Assembly: GCA_002491115.1 (NCBI GenBank)
Contig: DKVI01000071.1
Coordinates: 1 to 64,000, forward strand
From: Lachnospiraceae bacterium UBA7182
GTDB taxonomy: Bacteria > Bacillota > Clostridia > Lachnospirales > Lachnospiraceae
Reading direction: 5' to 3'
DNA length: 64,000 nucleotides
Made by a program: the position numbers and the translations under genes. The notes under the pieces were generated by a model. The model saw only the letters and a program-made list of their open reading frames with translations, was not told the DNA's origin and did no database searches. Of this stretch, positions 32,786 to 41,866 are shown one piece after another. The stretch's first letter is position 1, and every line of letters starts with the position of its first letter.

Positions 32786-33757
32786 ATGAATCCTTATATA
32801 GGGCATAGCTCACAGTTAAGCGGTGTAGAAGAACACCGTCTGGTGGGCGGAAAAGGCGACGGAATGCGCCTGTATGAAATAACAAACGGAAAAGGCCTGG
32901 AATTGACGGTCACACCGGACCGTAATGGGGATATCAGCCGGCTGCGCTGCGGTGGTATAAATCTGAGTTATCTGTCTCCCTGCGGCTATGTGGCTCCGGC
33001 ATATTATGATAAAACCGGATCTAACTGGTTAAATTCCTTTACGGCAGGTTTCCTGACCACCTGCGGACTGCAGGCAGTAGGAAGCCCCTGTATCGATGAG
33101 GGAGAAGAACTTCCTCTTCATGGATCTGTCGCTAATCTTCCCTGTGAATACAGTTATTGGGAGGAAACAGAAGATGCGGTCTGTCTTTATACGCAGACCA
33201 AAGACGAAGTAATATTTGGCCGTAAGCTGACTTTAAAACGCACCATAATTATCTCAAAAAAAGAAAACAGTTTTGCGATTACAGATGAGATCCAGAATAC
33301 AGGAGATCAGACGGAACCTGTGGAGATCCTTTACCATATGAATATGGGATATCCTCTGCTGGATGAAGACAGTATACTTGTGATCCCGTCAAAAGAGGTG
33401 CTGCCCAGAGATGAGCATGCGGCAAAAGATATCGAAAACTGGATGCATATGGAGAAGCCTCAGGCAGGGTACCGGGAGAGATGTTATTATCACCGGTTTG
33501 CGGATGATAAAGGAACGGCGAAGATCTTTCAGCCCAAACTAAATACAGGGGTGGAAATCACATTTGACGCGGCGAAGCTGGACGGTTTTGTGGAATGGAA
33601 GATGATGGGCGTCCGGGACTATGTGCTGGGCCTGGAATGCGGCAACTGTTATCCGGATGGCAGAGATGTTATGAGAAGGACAGGAATGCTGAAATTTCTG
33701 AAACCGGGAGAAAAGAAAGTATACACAGTACATGTTTCAATTATAAAACATTTATAA
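32786..33757 (+). CDS. DUF4432 aldose-1-epimerase-like protein
   Basis: 323 aa galactose-mutarotase-like beta-sandwich. Visible: LELTVTPDRNGDISRLRCGG (about 33-52), an LPLHGSVANLP motif near residue 112 with the probable catalytic His, and PVEILYHMNMGYPLLDE near 180 with a second conserved His. It probably interconverts anomers of the sugar used by the upstream enzymes. AGGAGG precedes ATG. Last gene of the operon before a terminator at 33799. Confidence 0.8.
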   Translation: MNPYIGHSSQLSGVEEHRLVGGKGDGMRLYEITNGKGLELTVTPDRNGDISRLRCGGINLSYLSPCGYVAPAYYDKTGSNWLNSFTAGFLTTCGLQAVGSPCIDEGEELPLHGSVANLPCEYSYWEETEDAVCLYTQTKDEVIFGRKLTLKRTIIISKKENSFAITDEIQNTGDQTEPVEILYHMNMGYPLLDEDSILVIPSKEVLPRDEHAAKDIENWMHMEKPQAGYRERCYYHRFADDKGTAKIFQPKLNTGVEITFDAAKLDGFVEWKMMGVRDYVLGLECGNCYPDGRDVMRRTGMLKFLKPGEKKVYTVHVSIIKHL

Positions 33758-33769
33758 CAGTGGTGGGAT

Positions 33770-33867
33770 ACATAATATTTTTATGTAAATTAACAAAGCT
33801 CTGATGTGTATTGCATCGGAGTTTTTTGATATGGGTCGGAAGATACATTTACATAATATTTTTATGT
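33770..33867. repeat. Two identical 17-bp palindromic repeats
   Basis: ACATAATATTTTTATGT occurs at 33770-33786 and 33851-33867, exactly 81 bp apart, each with ACATAA/TTATGT arms. They flank the sugar operon terminator, and the second lies between TTTACA (33848) and TATGTA (33871), a possible promoter of the AEC gene. Likely operators. The rest of the gap to 33987 holds only a short open stretch (33890-33985) without a clear gene. Confidence 0.65.
33799..33827 (+). terminator. Terminator of the sugar operon
   Basis: CTCTGATG pairs with CATCGGAG (G-U included) over a loop of 5-7 nt and is followed by six T residues. Confidence 0.85.
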
Positions 33868-33987
33868 TAATATGTAATAGCTTTAATAAATAGAAACCGC
33901 GGTTACGATCGGGGAAGGAACTTATCTTGACGCAGCAAGCGAAAAGACGTATGCTATCAGGGAAGAAATAAAAGCAGAGGTACAGAC

Positions 33988-34929
33988 ATGTTGGATAATT
34001 TTATCATTGCAGTAGAAGCAGTACTTCCGGTATTTCTACTGATTCTGCTGGGAATGGGCGCAAAGAGGCTTGCGCCGCTTACGGACACAGAATTAAAACA
34101 TGTGAATAACGCCATTTTTCAGGTTATGTTCCCTTTTATGATGTTCCATAATATTTATTCGGCTGATTTTTCCGGCGTTTTGATTCCGTTTTACTTTATT
34201 TTTTGTCTGTCGATGCTTCTTTTGGTGTATTTTCTTGGCGTAGTGTTCGCGCTTATGACGGAAAAAGAGAATAAAAGCCGGGGCGCTTTCATCCAGGCAG
34301 TCTATCGGGGAAATTTTGTATTGATGGGACTTCCGGTTATGCAGAACCTGATGGGAGAGGAGGCCATGGGACTTACAACAATTATGCTGGCGGTTATCGT
34401 TCCTGTTTATAATGTACTGGCAGTCATTACGCTGGAAGTATTTCGCGGAGGGAAAGCCAGCCCGTCTCACATTCTGAGAAAAATTATAAAAAATCCCCTG
34501 ATTCTTGGGGCGGCAGCCGGGATTCTGGCAGTCATCCTGAAAGCGGAAATCCCGGCTGTAGTTGTAAAACCTGTAAGTCAGGTGGCGTCAGCAGCGACTC
34601 CGTCGGCACTTCTGGTTCTGGGCGCTTCATTTCGTTTTGGCAGTGTCCGGGATCATCTAAGAAGCATTGTCTGCGGCGTTGTCGGCAAACTGATTGTAAG
34701 TCCTGCGATTGCAGTGTTGACAGGATACGCCCTTGGATTGCGGGGCATACCATTGGCTCTTTTGATTGTAATGTTTGGGGCGCCCTGCGCAGTATCCAGC
34801 TACACGATGGCGCAGCAGATGGACAGCAATGCGGAACTGGCGGCGGGATGCCTGATTTTTTCTTCTTTATTTTCCTGTGTAACGATCTGCGGGTGGATCT
34901 TTTTGATGAAACAGATGGGGGCTGTCTGA
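33988..34929 (+). CDS. AEC family (auxin efflux carrier-like) transporter
   Basis: 313 aa, ten predicted helices in two groups of five, normal for the AEC family, with the conserved N-terminal VLPVFLLILLGMGAKR. Bacterial members move malate, other organic acids or amino acids. It is separated from the sugar operon by a terminator and has its own possible promoter overlapping a palindromic repeat (33851-33867). A link to the sugar pathway is not shown. Confidence 0.85.
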   Translation: MLDNFIIAVEAVLPVFLLILLGMGAKRLAPLTDTELKHVNNAIFQVMFPFMMFHNIYSADFSGVLIPFYFIFCLSMLLLVYFLGVVFALMTEKENKSRGAFIQAVYRGNFVLMGLPVMQNLMGEEAMGLTTIMLAVIVPVYNVLAVITLEVFRGGKASPSHILRKIIKNPLILGAAAGILAVILKAEIPAVVVKPVSQVASAATPSALLVLGASFRFGSVRDHLRSIVCGVVGKLIVSPAIAVLTGYALGLRGIPLALLIVMFGAPCAVSSYTMAQQMDSNAELAAGCLIFSSLFSCVTICGWIFLMKQMGAV

Positions 34930-34973
34930 CCATATATTTATTTTAAAAAGTATAGTATCGGCGTTTTGTCTCA

Positions 34974-35002
34974 TAGACAAATAAGAAAAAATGGATTACA
35001 AT
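34974..35002 (+). promoter_or_regulatory. Promoter of the AIM24-like gene
   Basis: TAGACA (34974-34979), 17 bases, TACAAT (34997-35002), 37 bp before the start at 35039, with AAGGAGG close to the ATG. Confidence 0.65.
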
Positions 35003-35038
35003 AAATATTGATATCATAATAAATATAAGGAGGATGTT

Positions 35039-35716
35039 ATGAAATACGAAATAAAAGGCGGCGTTTTTCCGGTGGTGGTATGCGAACTGGAAAGCGGAGA
35101 GAAAATGATCACCGAAAAAGGCTCCATGGTATGGATGACTCCGAACATGGAGATGCAGACAGTGGGCGGCGGAGCAGGGAAAATGTTTTCCAAAGTCCTT
35201 TCCGGCGAAAGTATGTTCCAGAATATTTATACGGCAAAAGGCGCGGGAATGATCGCATTCGGTTCCAGTTTTCCGGGGAAGATCCTGCCGCTTACTGTAG
35301 CGCCCGGACAGGAATACATCATGCAGAAAAGTGCGTTTCTGGCTTCTGAAGAAGGAGTCAAATTATCGGTTCATTTTAATAAAAAAGCCGGCGCAGGTTT
35401 CTTCGGTGGAGAAGGTTTCATCATGCAGAAATTATCCGGCTCCGGAACAGTCTTTGCCGAAGTGGACGGCGATCTGGTAGAATATGAACTGGGATCAGGA
35501 CAACAGATGATCGTGGACACCGGAAATGTAATGGGATTTGAATCCAGCGTGTCCATCGACATCCAGCAGGTCAAAGGTCTGAAGAACAAACTGCTGGGCG
35601 GAGAAGGATTTTTCAATACTGTTCTCACAGGCCCGGGGAAGATATGGCTCCAGACAATGCCGATTTCCAGCGTAGCCATGTCCATCCGCCCGTATATTCC
35701 GTCGGGAAATGCGTAA
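35039..35716 (+). CDS. TIGR00266/AIM24 family protein
   Basis: 225 aa beta-rich protein. The start MKYEIKGGVFPVVVCELESG, the GSMVWMTPNMEM stretch, FGGEGFIMQKLSGSGTVF in the middle and LTGPGKIWLQTMP near the end are typical of TIGR00266. These are beta-roll proteins of unknown function, often near tellurium/stress or membrane-remodelling genes. No such genes are adjacent here. It has its own promoter, and the following gene belongs to a different family. Confidence 0.88.
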   Translation: MKYEIKGGVFPVVVCELESGEKMITEKGSMVWMTPNMEMQTVGGGAGKMFSKVLSGESMFQNIYTAKGAGMIAFGSSFPGKILPLTVAPGQEYIMQKSAFLASEEGVKLSVHFNKKAGAGFFGGEGFIMQKLSGSGTVFAEVDGDLVEYELGSGQQMIVDTGNVMGFESSVSIDIQQVKGLKNKLLGGEGFFNTVLTGPGKIWLQTMPISSVAMSIRPYIPSGNA

Positions 35717-35777
35717 AAAAACGGATTGCAATATATGGATAAAATGAAAGGCGGCGCATCAGCAGGGAGGAGCCACT

Positions 35778-37087
35778 ATGGGAATGTTTTTAAACAGTAT
35801 TGTTCCTTCGGAAAATTATAAAGAGATAGCCAGAACCAGGTTTTTTGTTGATAAAACATCACTGATTGATGAAATCATTTATTCAATGGAAAATGATGGT
35901 CGTAAATTTCTCTGTATTACCAGGCCGCGCCGTTTTGGCAAAAGTATTATGGCCAATATGCTGAGCGCCTTCTTTGGAAAAAACGGCGATGGGAGAGAGG
36001 TTTTTGGTAAACTTAAGATTTCAAAATCAGAAAATTTTGAAAAATATTTAAATAATTTTGATGTTATTTACATTGACGGCAGCGCGGTTCCCAGAGACTG
36101 CAAAAATTATAAAGAGTACATTCATTTTATTCAAAACGGAATGAATCAGGATCTGGCAGATGCCTATCCGGAATATGGCATTATTCCCGACAGCGCTGTC
36201 TGGGAATCTATGACTAAAATATTTCAGCAGACAAGGCAAAAATTTCTTTTTATCATAGACGAGTGGGATGCTGTCTTTCATATGCCGTTTATTTCAGATA
36301 AAGAAAAACAGGAATATCTCCTTTTTTTGAAAACACTGCTAAAAGACAAGGCATATATAAAACTTGTCTATATGACAGGCGTTCTTCCCATCGCCAAATA
36401 TTCCAGCGGCTCAGAACTTAATATGTTCCAGGAATATGATATGGTGACAAGAGTAAAATACGGAGAATATTTTGGATTCCTGGAATCAGAAGTAGATACT
36501 CTTTTTGATATTTATCAGAGAACTACGGATAACCCGGAGATCGAAAGAGCAGATCTGGATACCTGGTATAATGGGTATTATACAAAAAAGGGTACGAGAT
36601 TGTATAATCCGTGTTCTGTTGTATATGCACTGGAAGATAATGAACTGGCAAACTATTGGAACAGTTCCGGACCTTATGATGAAATTTTTTACTATATACG
36701 CAATAATATTGATGCTGTACGCGATGACCTGGCTTTAATGATTTCGGGTGAACGGATTGCGAAATAGAATTATCGGCTGTAGTTAATCTGGTGTATTTGT
36801 CCGCAAGGGATCACTACCGCGTAGAACGTGAGGATAAAGCAGGAGAAGGATATGTGGATTTTATATTTTATCCGGAGCAGACAGATGCAACCGCTTTAAT
36901 CCTGGAATTAAAAGTAGACGGAACACCAGAAGAGGCGATTCAGCAGATCGTAAATAAAAAGTATGCGTTACGTTTCAAAGGCAAATTGGGCGAAAAACCC
37001 CGGTTCACAGGAAAAATACTGGCCGCAGGAATCAGTTACAGCAAAAAAACAAAAGAACATCATTGCAAAGTGATAACGCTTTCATAA
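35778..37087 (+). pseudogene. Broken AAA-ATPase/PD-(D/E)XK gene
   Basis: The 5' part (35778-36767) encodes an AAA-ATPase-like domain: VDKTSLIDEI, P-loop-type RPRRFGKS, Walker B FLFIIDEWDAVF. It ends in GERIAK and a stop. In another frame the same spot continues EIELSAVVNLVYLSARDHYR, then the nuclease GYVDFIFYP...LILELKV (D...ExK) to 37087. Intact relatives have about 100 residues between these parts (a winged-helix region). So an internal deletion at about 36757 also shifted the frame. Each half could still be translated separately, but the normal protein is lost. Confidence 0.8.
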
Positions 37088-37114
37088 AAAATTTTGGCAA
37101 CAACAAATCAGATG

Positions 37115-37146
37115 CAAGAACCCCGGACAGTATTCCGAGGTTCTTG
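37115..37146. terminator. Hairpin after the broken AAA/nuclease gene
   Basis: CAAGAACC-CGGA pairs with TCCG-GGTTCTTG (one mismatch). There is no clear T run on the plus strand, so it is a terminator-like hairpin only. Confidence 0.45.
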
Positions 37147-37163
37147 TCAAGTGTGTAAATGCA

Positions 37164-37203
37164 TACAACGCGTCGTAAAACTGCCATTTTGCGACGCGTT
37201 GTA
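37164..37203. repeat. 17-bp inverted repeat with 6-bp centre, dif-like
   Basis: TACAACGCGTCGTAAAA (37164-37180), CTGCCA, TTTTGCGACGCGTTGTA (37187-37203), one mismatch. The inner 28 bp form two 11-bp arms around a 6-bp centre (GCGTCGTAAAA and TTTTGCGACGC), the layout of Xer/dif sites. It lies 36 bp before the XerS-like gene, as difSL lies before xerS in streptococci. Confidence 0.6.
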
Positions 37204-37239
37204 GAGCGCTCTTATTGCACAGAATAAGGAGGTTTTCCT

Positions 37240-38283
37240 ATGTCTTTATCCTATCACGAACAGATGGATTTGAAGAATATACAGAAAATACGCGAACTTT
37301 TGAAAGAACTTCCGGAGTTTGCGTCTTATTTTTTCCGCGCCATGGAGATAAAAAAGGCTACCAATACACGAAGAAATTATGCATATGATCTGAGTACTTT
37401 TTTTTATTTTCTTAAATCCGAAAATCCTTATTTCAGAGATAAAGAAATCCGCACACTTCCGGTCTCGATTCTGGATGATATCCGGCCTGTGGATATTGAG
37501 GAATACCTCTCTTTCCTTACCTATTATGTAAAAGACGGACAGGTCTATATCAATCATGAAGAAGGCAAGGCAAGAAAGCTTGCCACTTTAAATACCTTTT
37601 TTGCTTATTATCAGAAAAAAGAGATGATCGAGAGAAATGCTCCCTCTTTTGTGGATGTGCCAAAGATAAAAGAAAAAAACATTATCCGCATGGATGCCAA
37701 TGAGGTGGCGCAGTTAATCGACAATATAGAATCCGGAGAAAAATTATCCAAAAAGCAAAAATCCTGGCATGCCAAAAACAAGCTTCGGGATCTGGCAATC
37801 GTAGTCACTCTCTTAGGAACAGGCCTGCGGGTCACAGAGCTGGTGGGGCTGGATATACAAGATGTGGATTTCGATAACGGATCTCTGCGCGTGATACGAA
37901 AAGGCGGCAATGAGGATATCGTCTATTTTGGTGAAGAAGCTGAAGAAATGCTGATAAATTATATGGATGAGCGCAAAAAAATAAAGCCCGAACCCGGACA
38001 TGAAAACGCCCTTTTTATCTCTCAGAATAATACCCGGATATCGGTCCGCTCCGTGGAACGGCTGGTTAAAAAATATGCCTCTACGACTACCGCCAAAAAG
38101 ATCACGCCCCATAAGCTTCGCAGTACCTACGGCACTGCCCTCTATCAGGAAACCGGGGATATCTATCTGGTGGCAGACGTGCTTGGGCATAAAAATGTCA
38201 ATACGACACGGAAGCATTATGCTGCCATGAAGGAGGACAACAAACGAAAAGCAGCTCATATTGTGCATCTACGGGAAGAATGA
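37240..38283 (+). CDS. XerS-like tyrosine recombinase
   Basis: 347 aa. SAM-like N-terminal domain (about 30-150) and a complete catalytic domain: R in GTGLRVTELVGLD, K in VIRKGGN, HKLR in ITPHKLRSTYGTAL, H in VADVLGHKNVNTTR and the nucleophile Tyr in KHYA. The long N-terminal region and overall look recall XerS, the single chromosome-dimer recombinase of streptococci, more than an integrase. No phage or ICE genes are adjacent. Its 3' end overlaps the opposing PARG-like gene by 15 bp. A dif-like palindrome is just upstream. Confidence 0.8.
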   Translation: MSLSYHEQMDLKNIQKIRELLKELPEFASYFFRAMEIKKATNTRRNYAYDLSTFFYFLKSENPYFRDKEIRTLPVSILDDIRPVDIEEYLSFLTYYVKDGQVYINHEEGKARKLATLNTFFAYYQKKEMIERNAPSFVDVPKIKEKNIIRMDANEVAQLIDNIESGEKLSKKQKSWHAKNKLRDLAIVVTLLGTGLRVTELVGLDIQDVDFDNGSLRVIRKGGNEDIVYFGEEAEEMLINYMDERKKIKPEPGHENALFISQNNTRISVRSVERLVKKYASTTTAKKITPHKLRSTYGTALYQETGDIYLVADVLGHKNVNTTRKHYAAMKEDNKRKAAHIVHLREE

Positions 38284-39048
38284 TTCCTTCATTTTATCAT
38301 AATTTTTGTCTTTTCCCCGGGGAACGGCAAATATAACCTGTTCAAAGCAGCGGTGTGTGGTGGTCAGATACTCCTTAAAGATCTCTGCCACTTCTGCTGC
38401 ATCCTGCCCGAAGACGCCGCACCCGAAAGCGCCCAGAATCAGGATATCGACTTCCTGTTCTTTCGCAATATCCAGCACAAACCGGATACGGGAGCGGAGC
38501 ACTTCTGTATTTTCTTCTTTGGTAACCTTCTGGTAACGCCTCGCTGCCGACTTATTCGGCGCGGCGCAGGTGATGACATCGCAGGGCAAAGCAAGGCCGT
38601 CTTTAAAAAACAGCACATCCGGCGAATACAGTCCGCGGTTTTTGTATAAAGCCCGGTTTTTATTTTGTTTGTTCCATTCATAATAGGCGGTCATTTCCAC
38701 CAATACATTATAAAGAAAGGATTCAAAGCACAGACTCTCTTCCTGCGCCTTGCTTCCATTTATAAACATACCGCCCGGATTCTTAAAAGAGGCAAAATTC
38801 AGGACAGCCGTTCTCTTATCCGCTCTTTTGTATTCCTTGATGGCAGATACACTGTCCAGATCAGATATCAGAATTTCTGTTGTTCTCACAAAATCTTTCT
38901 TGCTTGTAAAATTTACATCATAAAGCGTTGTGTGCTTGACGGAATCCCTGATCTGGTCTTTGTACTGCTCTTCCATCCTCTGGGTATGCGCTCTCGCCTG
39001 TTCGGCCCGCTTTTCTTTTTCTTCCCAGTTTCCTTTTTTTAATGCCAT
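38269..39048 (-). CDS. TIGR02452/microbial PARG-like protein
   Basis: 259 aa macrodomain-related protein. The family's catalytic loop is seen as FASFKNPGGMFINGSKAQEE (about 86-105), in which the GG-x-QEE pattern carries the catalytic glutamates. ILGAFGCGVFGQD (about 205) is a second conserved loop that binds ADP-ribose. Bacterial PARGs remove ADP-ribose chains from proteins. A basic helical N-terminus (about 1-45) precedes the domain. It could counter ADP-ribosylation by DUF3990 proteins, but they are over 20 kb away. Confidence 0.85.
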   Translation of the reverse strand: MALKKGNWEEKEKRAEQARAHTQRMEEQYKDQIRDSVKHTTLYDVNFTSKKDFVRTTEILISDLDSVSAIKEYKRADKRTAVLNFASFKNPGGMFINGSKAQEESLCFESFLYNVLVEMTAYYEWNKQNKNRALYKNRGLYSPDVLFFKDGLALPCDVITCAAPNKSAARRYQKVTKEENTEVLRSRIRFVLDIAKEQEVDILILGAFGCGVFGQDAAEVAEIFKEYLTTTHRCFEQVIFAVPRGKDKNYDKMKESFFP

Positions 39049-39064
39049 TGTTTATTCCCCTTTC

Positions 39065-40114
39065 TTATCTCTCCTGCTCCTGCACCAGCCGCTCCAGTTC
39101 CGAAGCGCTGTGCCTGTGTCCGTGTTTTTCGCCGCTTATATAATGATGATGCATATGACTGTGTACGACGATATGTACATGGGTCGAATGGTCGTGGGTA
39201 TGAGTGAGCCTGTGGGTGTGGGTGTGGGTGTGCATATGGTCATTGATCAGGGTGTCCGCTATGACAAATGCCGTCCCGATTACCATAATAAGAAGCGCTA
39301 CTGCATAACCTGCGGTCAGGGATTCTTTCAGGAGGACAAAGGATAAAAAAGCTCCGATAAACGGCGCCACTGCATAAAAAGCGCTCGTCTTGGCCGCACC
39401 CAGCGTCTTCTGCGCCCGGATATAGGTAAAGATACTAAGTCCATAGGCCACAAATCCAAGCAGCAGGGCGGGTAAAATATATTGAAATTCCGGCAGCTTT
39501 TCACCTGTCACCAGGGCGGTCAGAAAAGAGCCCGCACCTGAAAAGAATCCTTTGATTGTGACAATCTGGTGGGTACTCTTTTGGGAAATATTGCGTGTGC
39601 AGTTGTTTTCAAATCCCCAGCAGACAGCCGCGCCCAGGACAAACAAAGATCCAATGGAAAACTGAAAGCTTCCGCTTCCTTCAAAAGACAAAAGAGCGCT
39701 GGACAGTGTAATAAATCCGATGGCTGCCCACAATCGTCCGCTTATCTTCTCCTTAAAAATAACCAGCGCAATGACAGAGGTTGCCACGATCTCAAAATTG
39801 CCCAGCAGCGACGCGTTGGAAGAAGTTCCCATATGAATCCCAAGCATCAAAAGTATCGGCGCGATAATATCCAGCACTACCATACCCACCGTAAAAGGCA
39901 GATCCTTGCGGGTCAGCCTTTCTTCCGGAAGTTCTTTGCTTCTGCGGAACCAGTACATGATCCCCACGCCGATGCCCGCGCCAAGATAGAGAAATGCCGC
40001 CATAAATGTAGGTCCCACATATTCCAGAAGCAATTTGGAACAAGGGACATTAATTGCGTAAAACAACGCCGCCGCGATGGCATATGCCATTGCGGCCAGT
40101 TTTTTATCTTTCAT
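39065..40114 (-). CDS. EamA/DMT transporter with histidine-rich C-terminal tail
   Basis: 349 aa. Ten TMs (about 5-290) in two EamA repeats, a drug/metabolite transporter fold. After the last TM comes a tail of about 60 residues with 18 histidines in about 43 positions (THTHTH, THTHDHSTHVH, HSHMHHH, HGHRH). Such tails bind Zn2+, Ni2+ or Co2+ in other transporters but are unusual in EamA proteins. Metal sensing or metal export is a reasonable guess. It ends 16 bp before the PARG-like start; both lie on the same strand and may be cotranscribed. Confidence 0.82.
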   Translation of the reverse strand: MKDKKLAAMAYAIAAALFYAINVPCSKLLLEYVGPTFMAAFLYLGAGIGVGIMYWFRRSKELPEERLTRKDLPFTVGMVVLDIIAPILLMLGIHMGTSSNASLLGNFEIVATSVIALVIFKEKISGRLWAAIGFITLSSALLSFEGSGSFQFSIGSLFVLGAAVCWGFENNCTRNISQKSTHQIVTIKGFFSGAGSFLTALVTGEKLPEFQYILPALLLGFVAYGLSIFTYIRAQKTLGAAKTSAFYAVAPFIGAFLSFVLLKESLTAGYAVALLIMVIGTAFVIADTLINDHMHTHTHTHRLTHTHDHSTHVHIVVHSHMHHHYISGEKHGHRHSASELERLVQEQER

Positions 40115-40122
40115 ATTCCCCC

Positions 40123-41802
40123 CTACCCGATCAATACCTCTTTTCCTTCAAAGGCAAATCCATATCGCCGGATTTTTTCAGAAGCAATGCCTTTTGCTTC
40201 CAGGGAAGCCGCATATTTTTTCTCTTCAATCTGCTTAAGCGCATTTTGTACGGTTTCTGTAAGGCTTGCTTCTTTGTTTGGATTTCTTACTTTAAATTCT
40301 AGGATAAACGCGGGACGACTATAGTCTTTTGGCTCCAGCATCACATCATATCTGCCAAATCCGCTCTCCCGATTAGACAGGACTATATAATGGTCAGATA
40401 AATCCACCAAAAGTCCCAGGACAAATCCATGGTAAAACCGCTCCGGCTCTGCCTCCGACGGCTGTGTACCTGTATCAAAAAAACTGAAAGTGGCAAGGGA
40501 TATCCGGTTCATATACAGATTCATAGCATCCAGATCCCCTTGTAACATCGCTTTTAAAAAATCATTGTATGCGGGAGTGGATTCAGAGAACCACGCTTCG
40601 ATCATACGCTCAAACATCAGGTGAACTTCCCGATTCGTCAGAACAAGCGTATACAGCTCGCGCCCCCGCTCATCCTGTGTAATTGTTTCTGCCCGCAGAT
40701 AACCGCTCGCCAGCAAAAGACTCCAGACGGCACTTTCCATGCTGTCCAGTTGATCGAATATAATCTGCTCGTCAATTCGTGTACGGACAGGCTTATCCAT
40801 CAGCAGGTCTTCCAGGATTTGCTTACTTTCTTTGTCGCTTTCCCGCAGCAGTTTTCCTGCCAGACTATTGCTGCTTGTATTGGCCCAGTAAGCAGCGAAC
40901 TTTCCGGTACACAGATAATTCAGGATGGACCACGGATTATAAATATCCGTTTTATTTCCGAAAGTAAATCCATCATACCATGTTTTCACTTCGTTTTCTG
41001 TCTCTGACAGGCCATACTCCTGCAAAGCCTGAGAAACTTCCTGCTGTGTAAACCCAAAACAGTCTTCATATTTCACGGAAGTTGTGGTTACTACTTCCAG
41101 ATTATTCAAATCTGAAAATATGGATTCTTTGCCGACTCTTGTGATACCTGTCATGACTGCCCGCTCCAGGCAGGGATTTGTCTTAAAGGTTGCGTTAAAC
41201 AAATCCCGGATAAATCCCGCCATTTTTTCCCAGTAGCCATTTACATACGCTTCCTGCAAAGGTGTGTCGTATTCATCCAGCAGAATCACCACTTTTTTCC
41301 CATAATAGCGATGCAAATACTCGGACAGCTTGTGAATTGTCATTCCTGCTACTACTTCCGGCATATCCATAGATACCTGAAGATATTCTTCTTTCTCTTT
41401 TTCTGTCAGCAGATCGCCCTGAAGCAAAAAGGAATATTTTCTGTACAAATCTGTGATCAACTGACAAATACGCAGGACGGAAGTGTGATAATCTGTCCTT
41501 TTTACATTGGCAAAAGAAAGGCTGATGACTGGAACCGTACCCTGGAGCCGGCGATACGATTCTTCCTCCCATATGGACAAACCTTCAAAGAGATCGCTTC
41601 GGCCCTTATAATCCACAGACAGAAACTGTTCCAGCATACTCATATTCAGTGTCTTTCCAAAACGCCTGGGACGGGTAATCAGGGTCACTGCGTCATTATT
41701 TTCCCACCATTCTTTTATAAACGATGTTTTATCCACATAGAAAATATTTTTTGTGATCACCTGACTGAAGTCCTGATGTCCGATGCCAACGGTTCTCGCC
41801 AC
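40123..41802 (-). CDS. AAA-ATPase/PD-(D/E)XK nuclease fusion protein, intact
   Basis: 559 aa. N-terminal AAA-ATPase-like domain (YVDKTSFIKEW, P-loop RPRRFGKT, Walker B VVILLDEYDTPL), a helical/winged-helix middle (about 250-420) and a C-terminal PD-(D/E)XK domain with D in GRYDVMLEP and E-x-K in FILEFKV. The family is abundant in Lachnospiraceae and Bacteroidetes; function unproven, mobile or defence-related roles have been suggested. This is the only intact one of three in the window (others at 35778 and 47608). Confidence 0.85.
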   Translation of the reverse strand: MARTVGIGHQDFSQVITKNIFYVDKTSFIKEWWENNDAVTLITRPRRFGKTLNMSMLEQFLSVDYKGRSDLFEGLSIWEEESYRRLQGTVPVISLSFANVKRTDYHTSVLRICQLITDLYRKYSFLLQGDLLTEKEKEEYLQVSMDMPEVVAGMTIHKLSEYLHRYYGKKVVILLDEYDTPLQEAYVNGYWEKMAGFIRDLFNATFKTNPCLERAVMTGITRVGKESIFSDLNNLEVVTTTSVKYEDCFGFTQQEVSQALQEYGLSETENEVKTWYDGFTFGNKTDIYNPWSILNYLCTGKFAAYWANTSSNSLAGKLLRESDKESKQILEDLLMDKPVRTRIDEQIIFDQLDSMESAVWSLLLASGYLRAETITQDERGRELYTLVLTNREVHLMFERMIEAWFSESTPAYNDFLKAMLQGDLDAMNLYMNRISLATFSFFDTGTQPSEAEPERFYHGFVLGLLVDLSDHYIVLSNRESGFGRYDVMLEPKDYSRPAFILEFKVRNPNKEASLTETVQNALKQIEEKKYAASLEAKGIASEKIRRYGFAFEGKEVLIG

Positions 41803-41866
41803 TTGTCCTTCCGCCTTTCCTGCTTTTTCAGTTTTGTTTCACACTGCTTTGCCTTTTACTATTATA

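Noticed and set aside
33890..33985. Small gene or relic before the AEC transporter
   Set aside because: About 30 codons are open, but without a start, a ribosome binding site or a recognisable motif.
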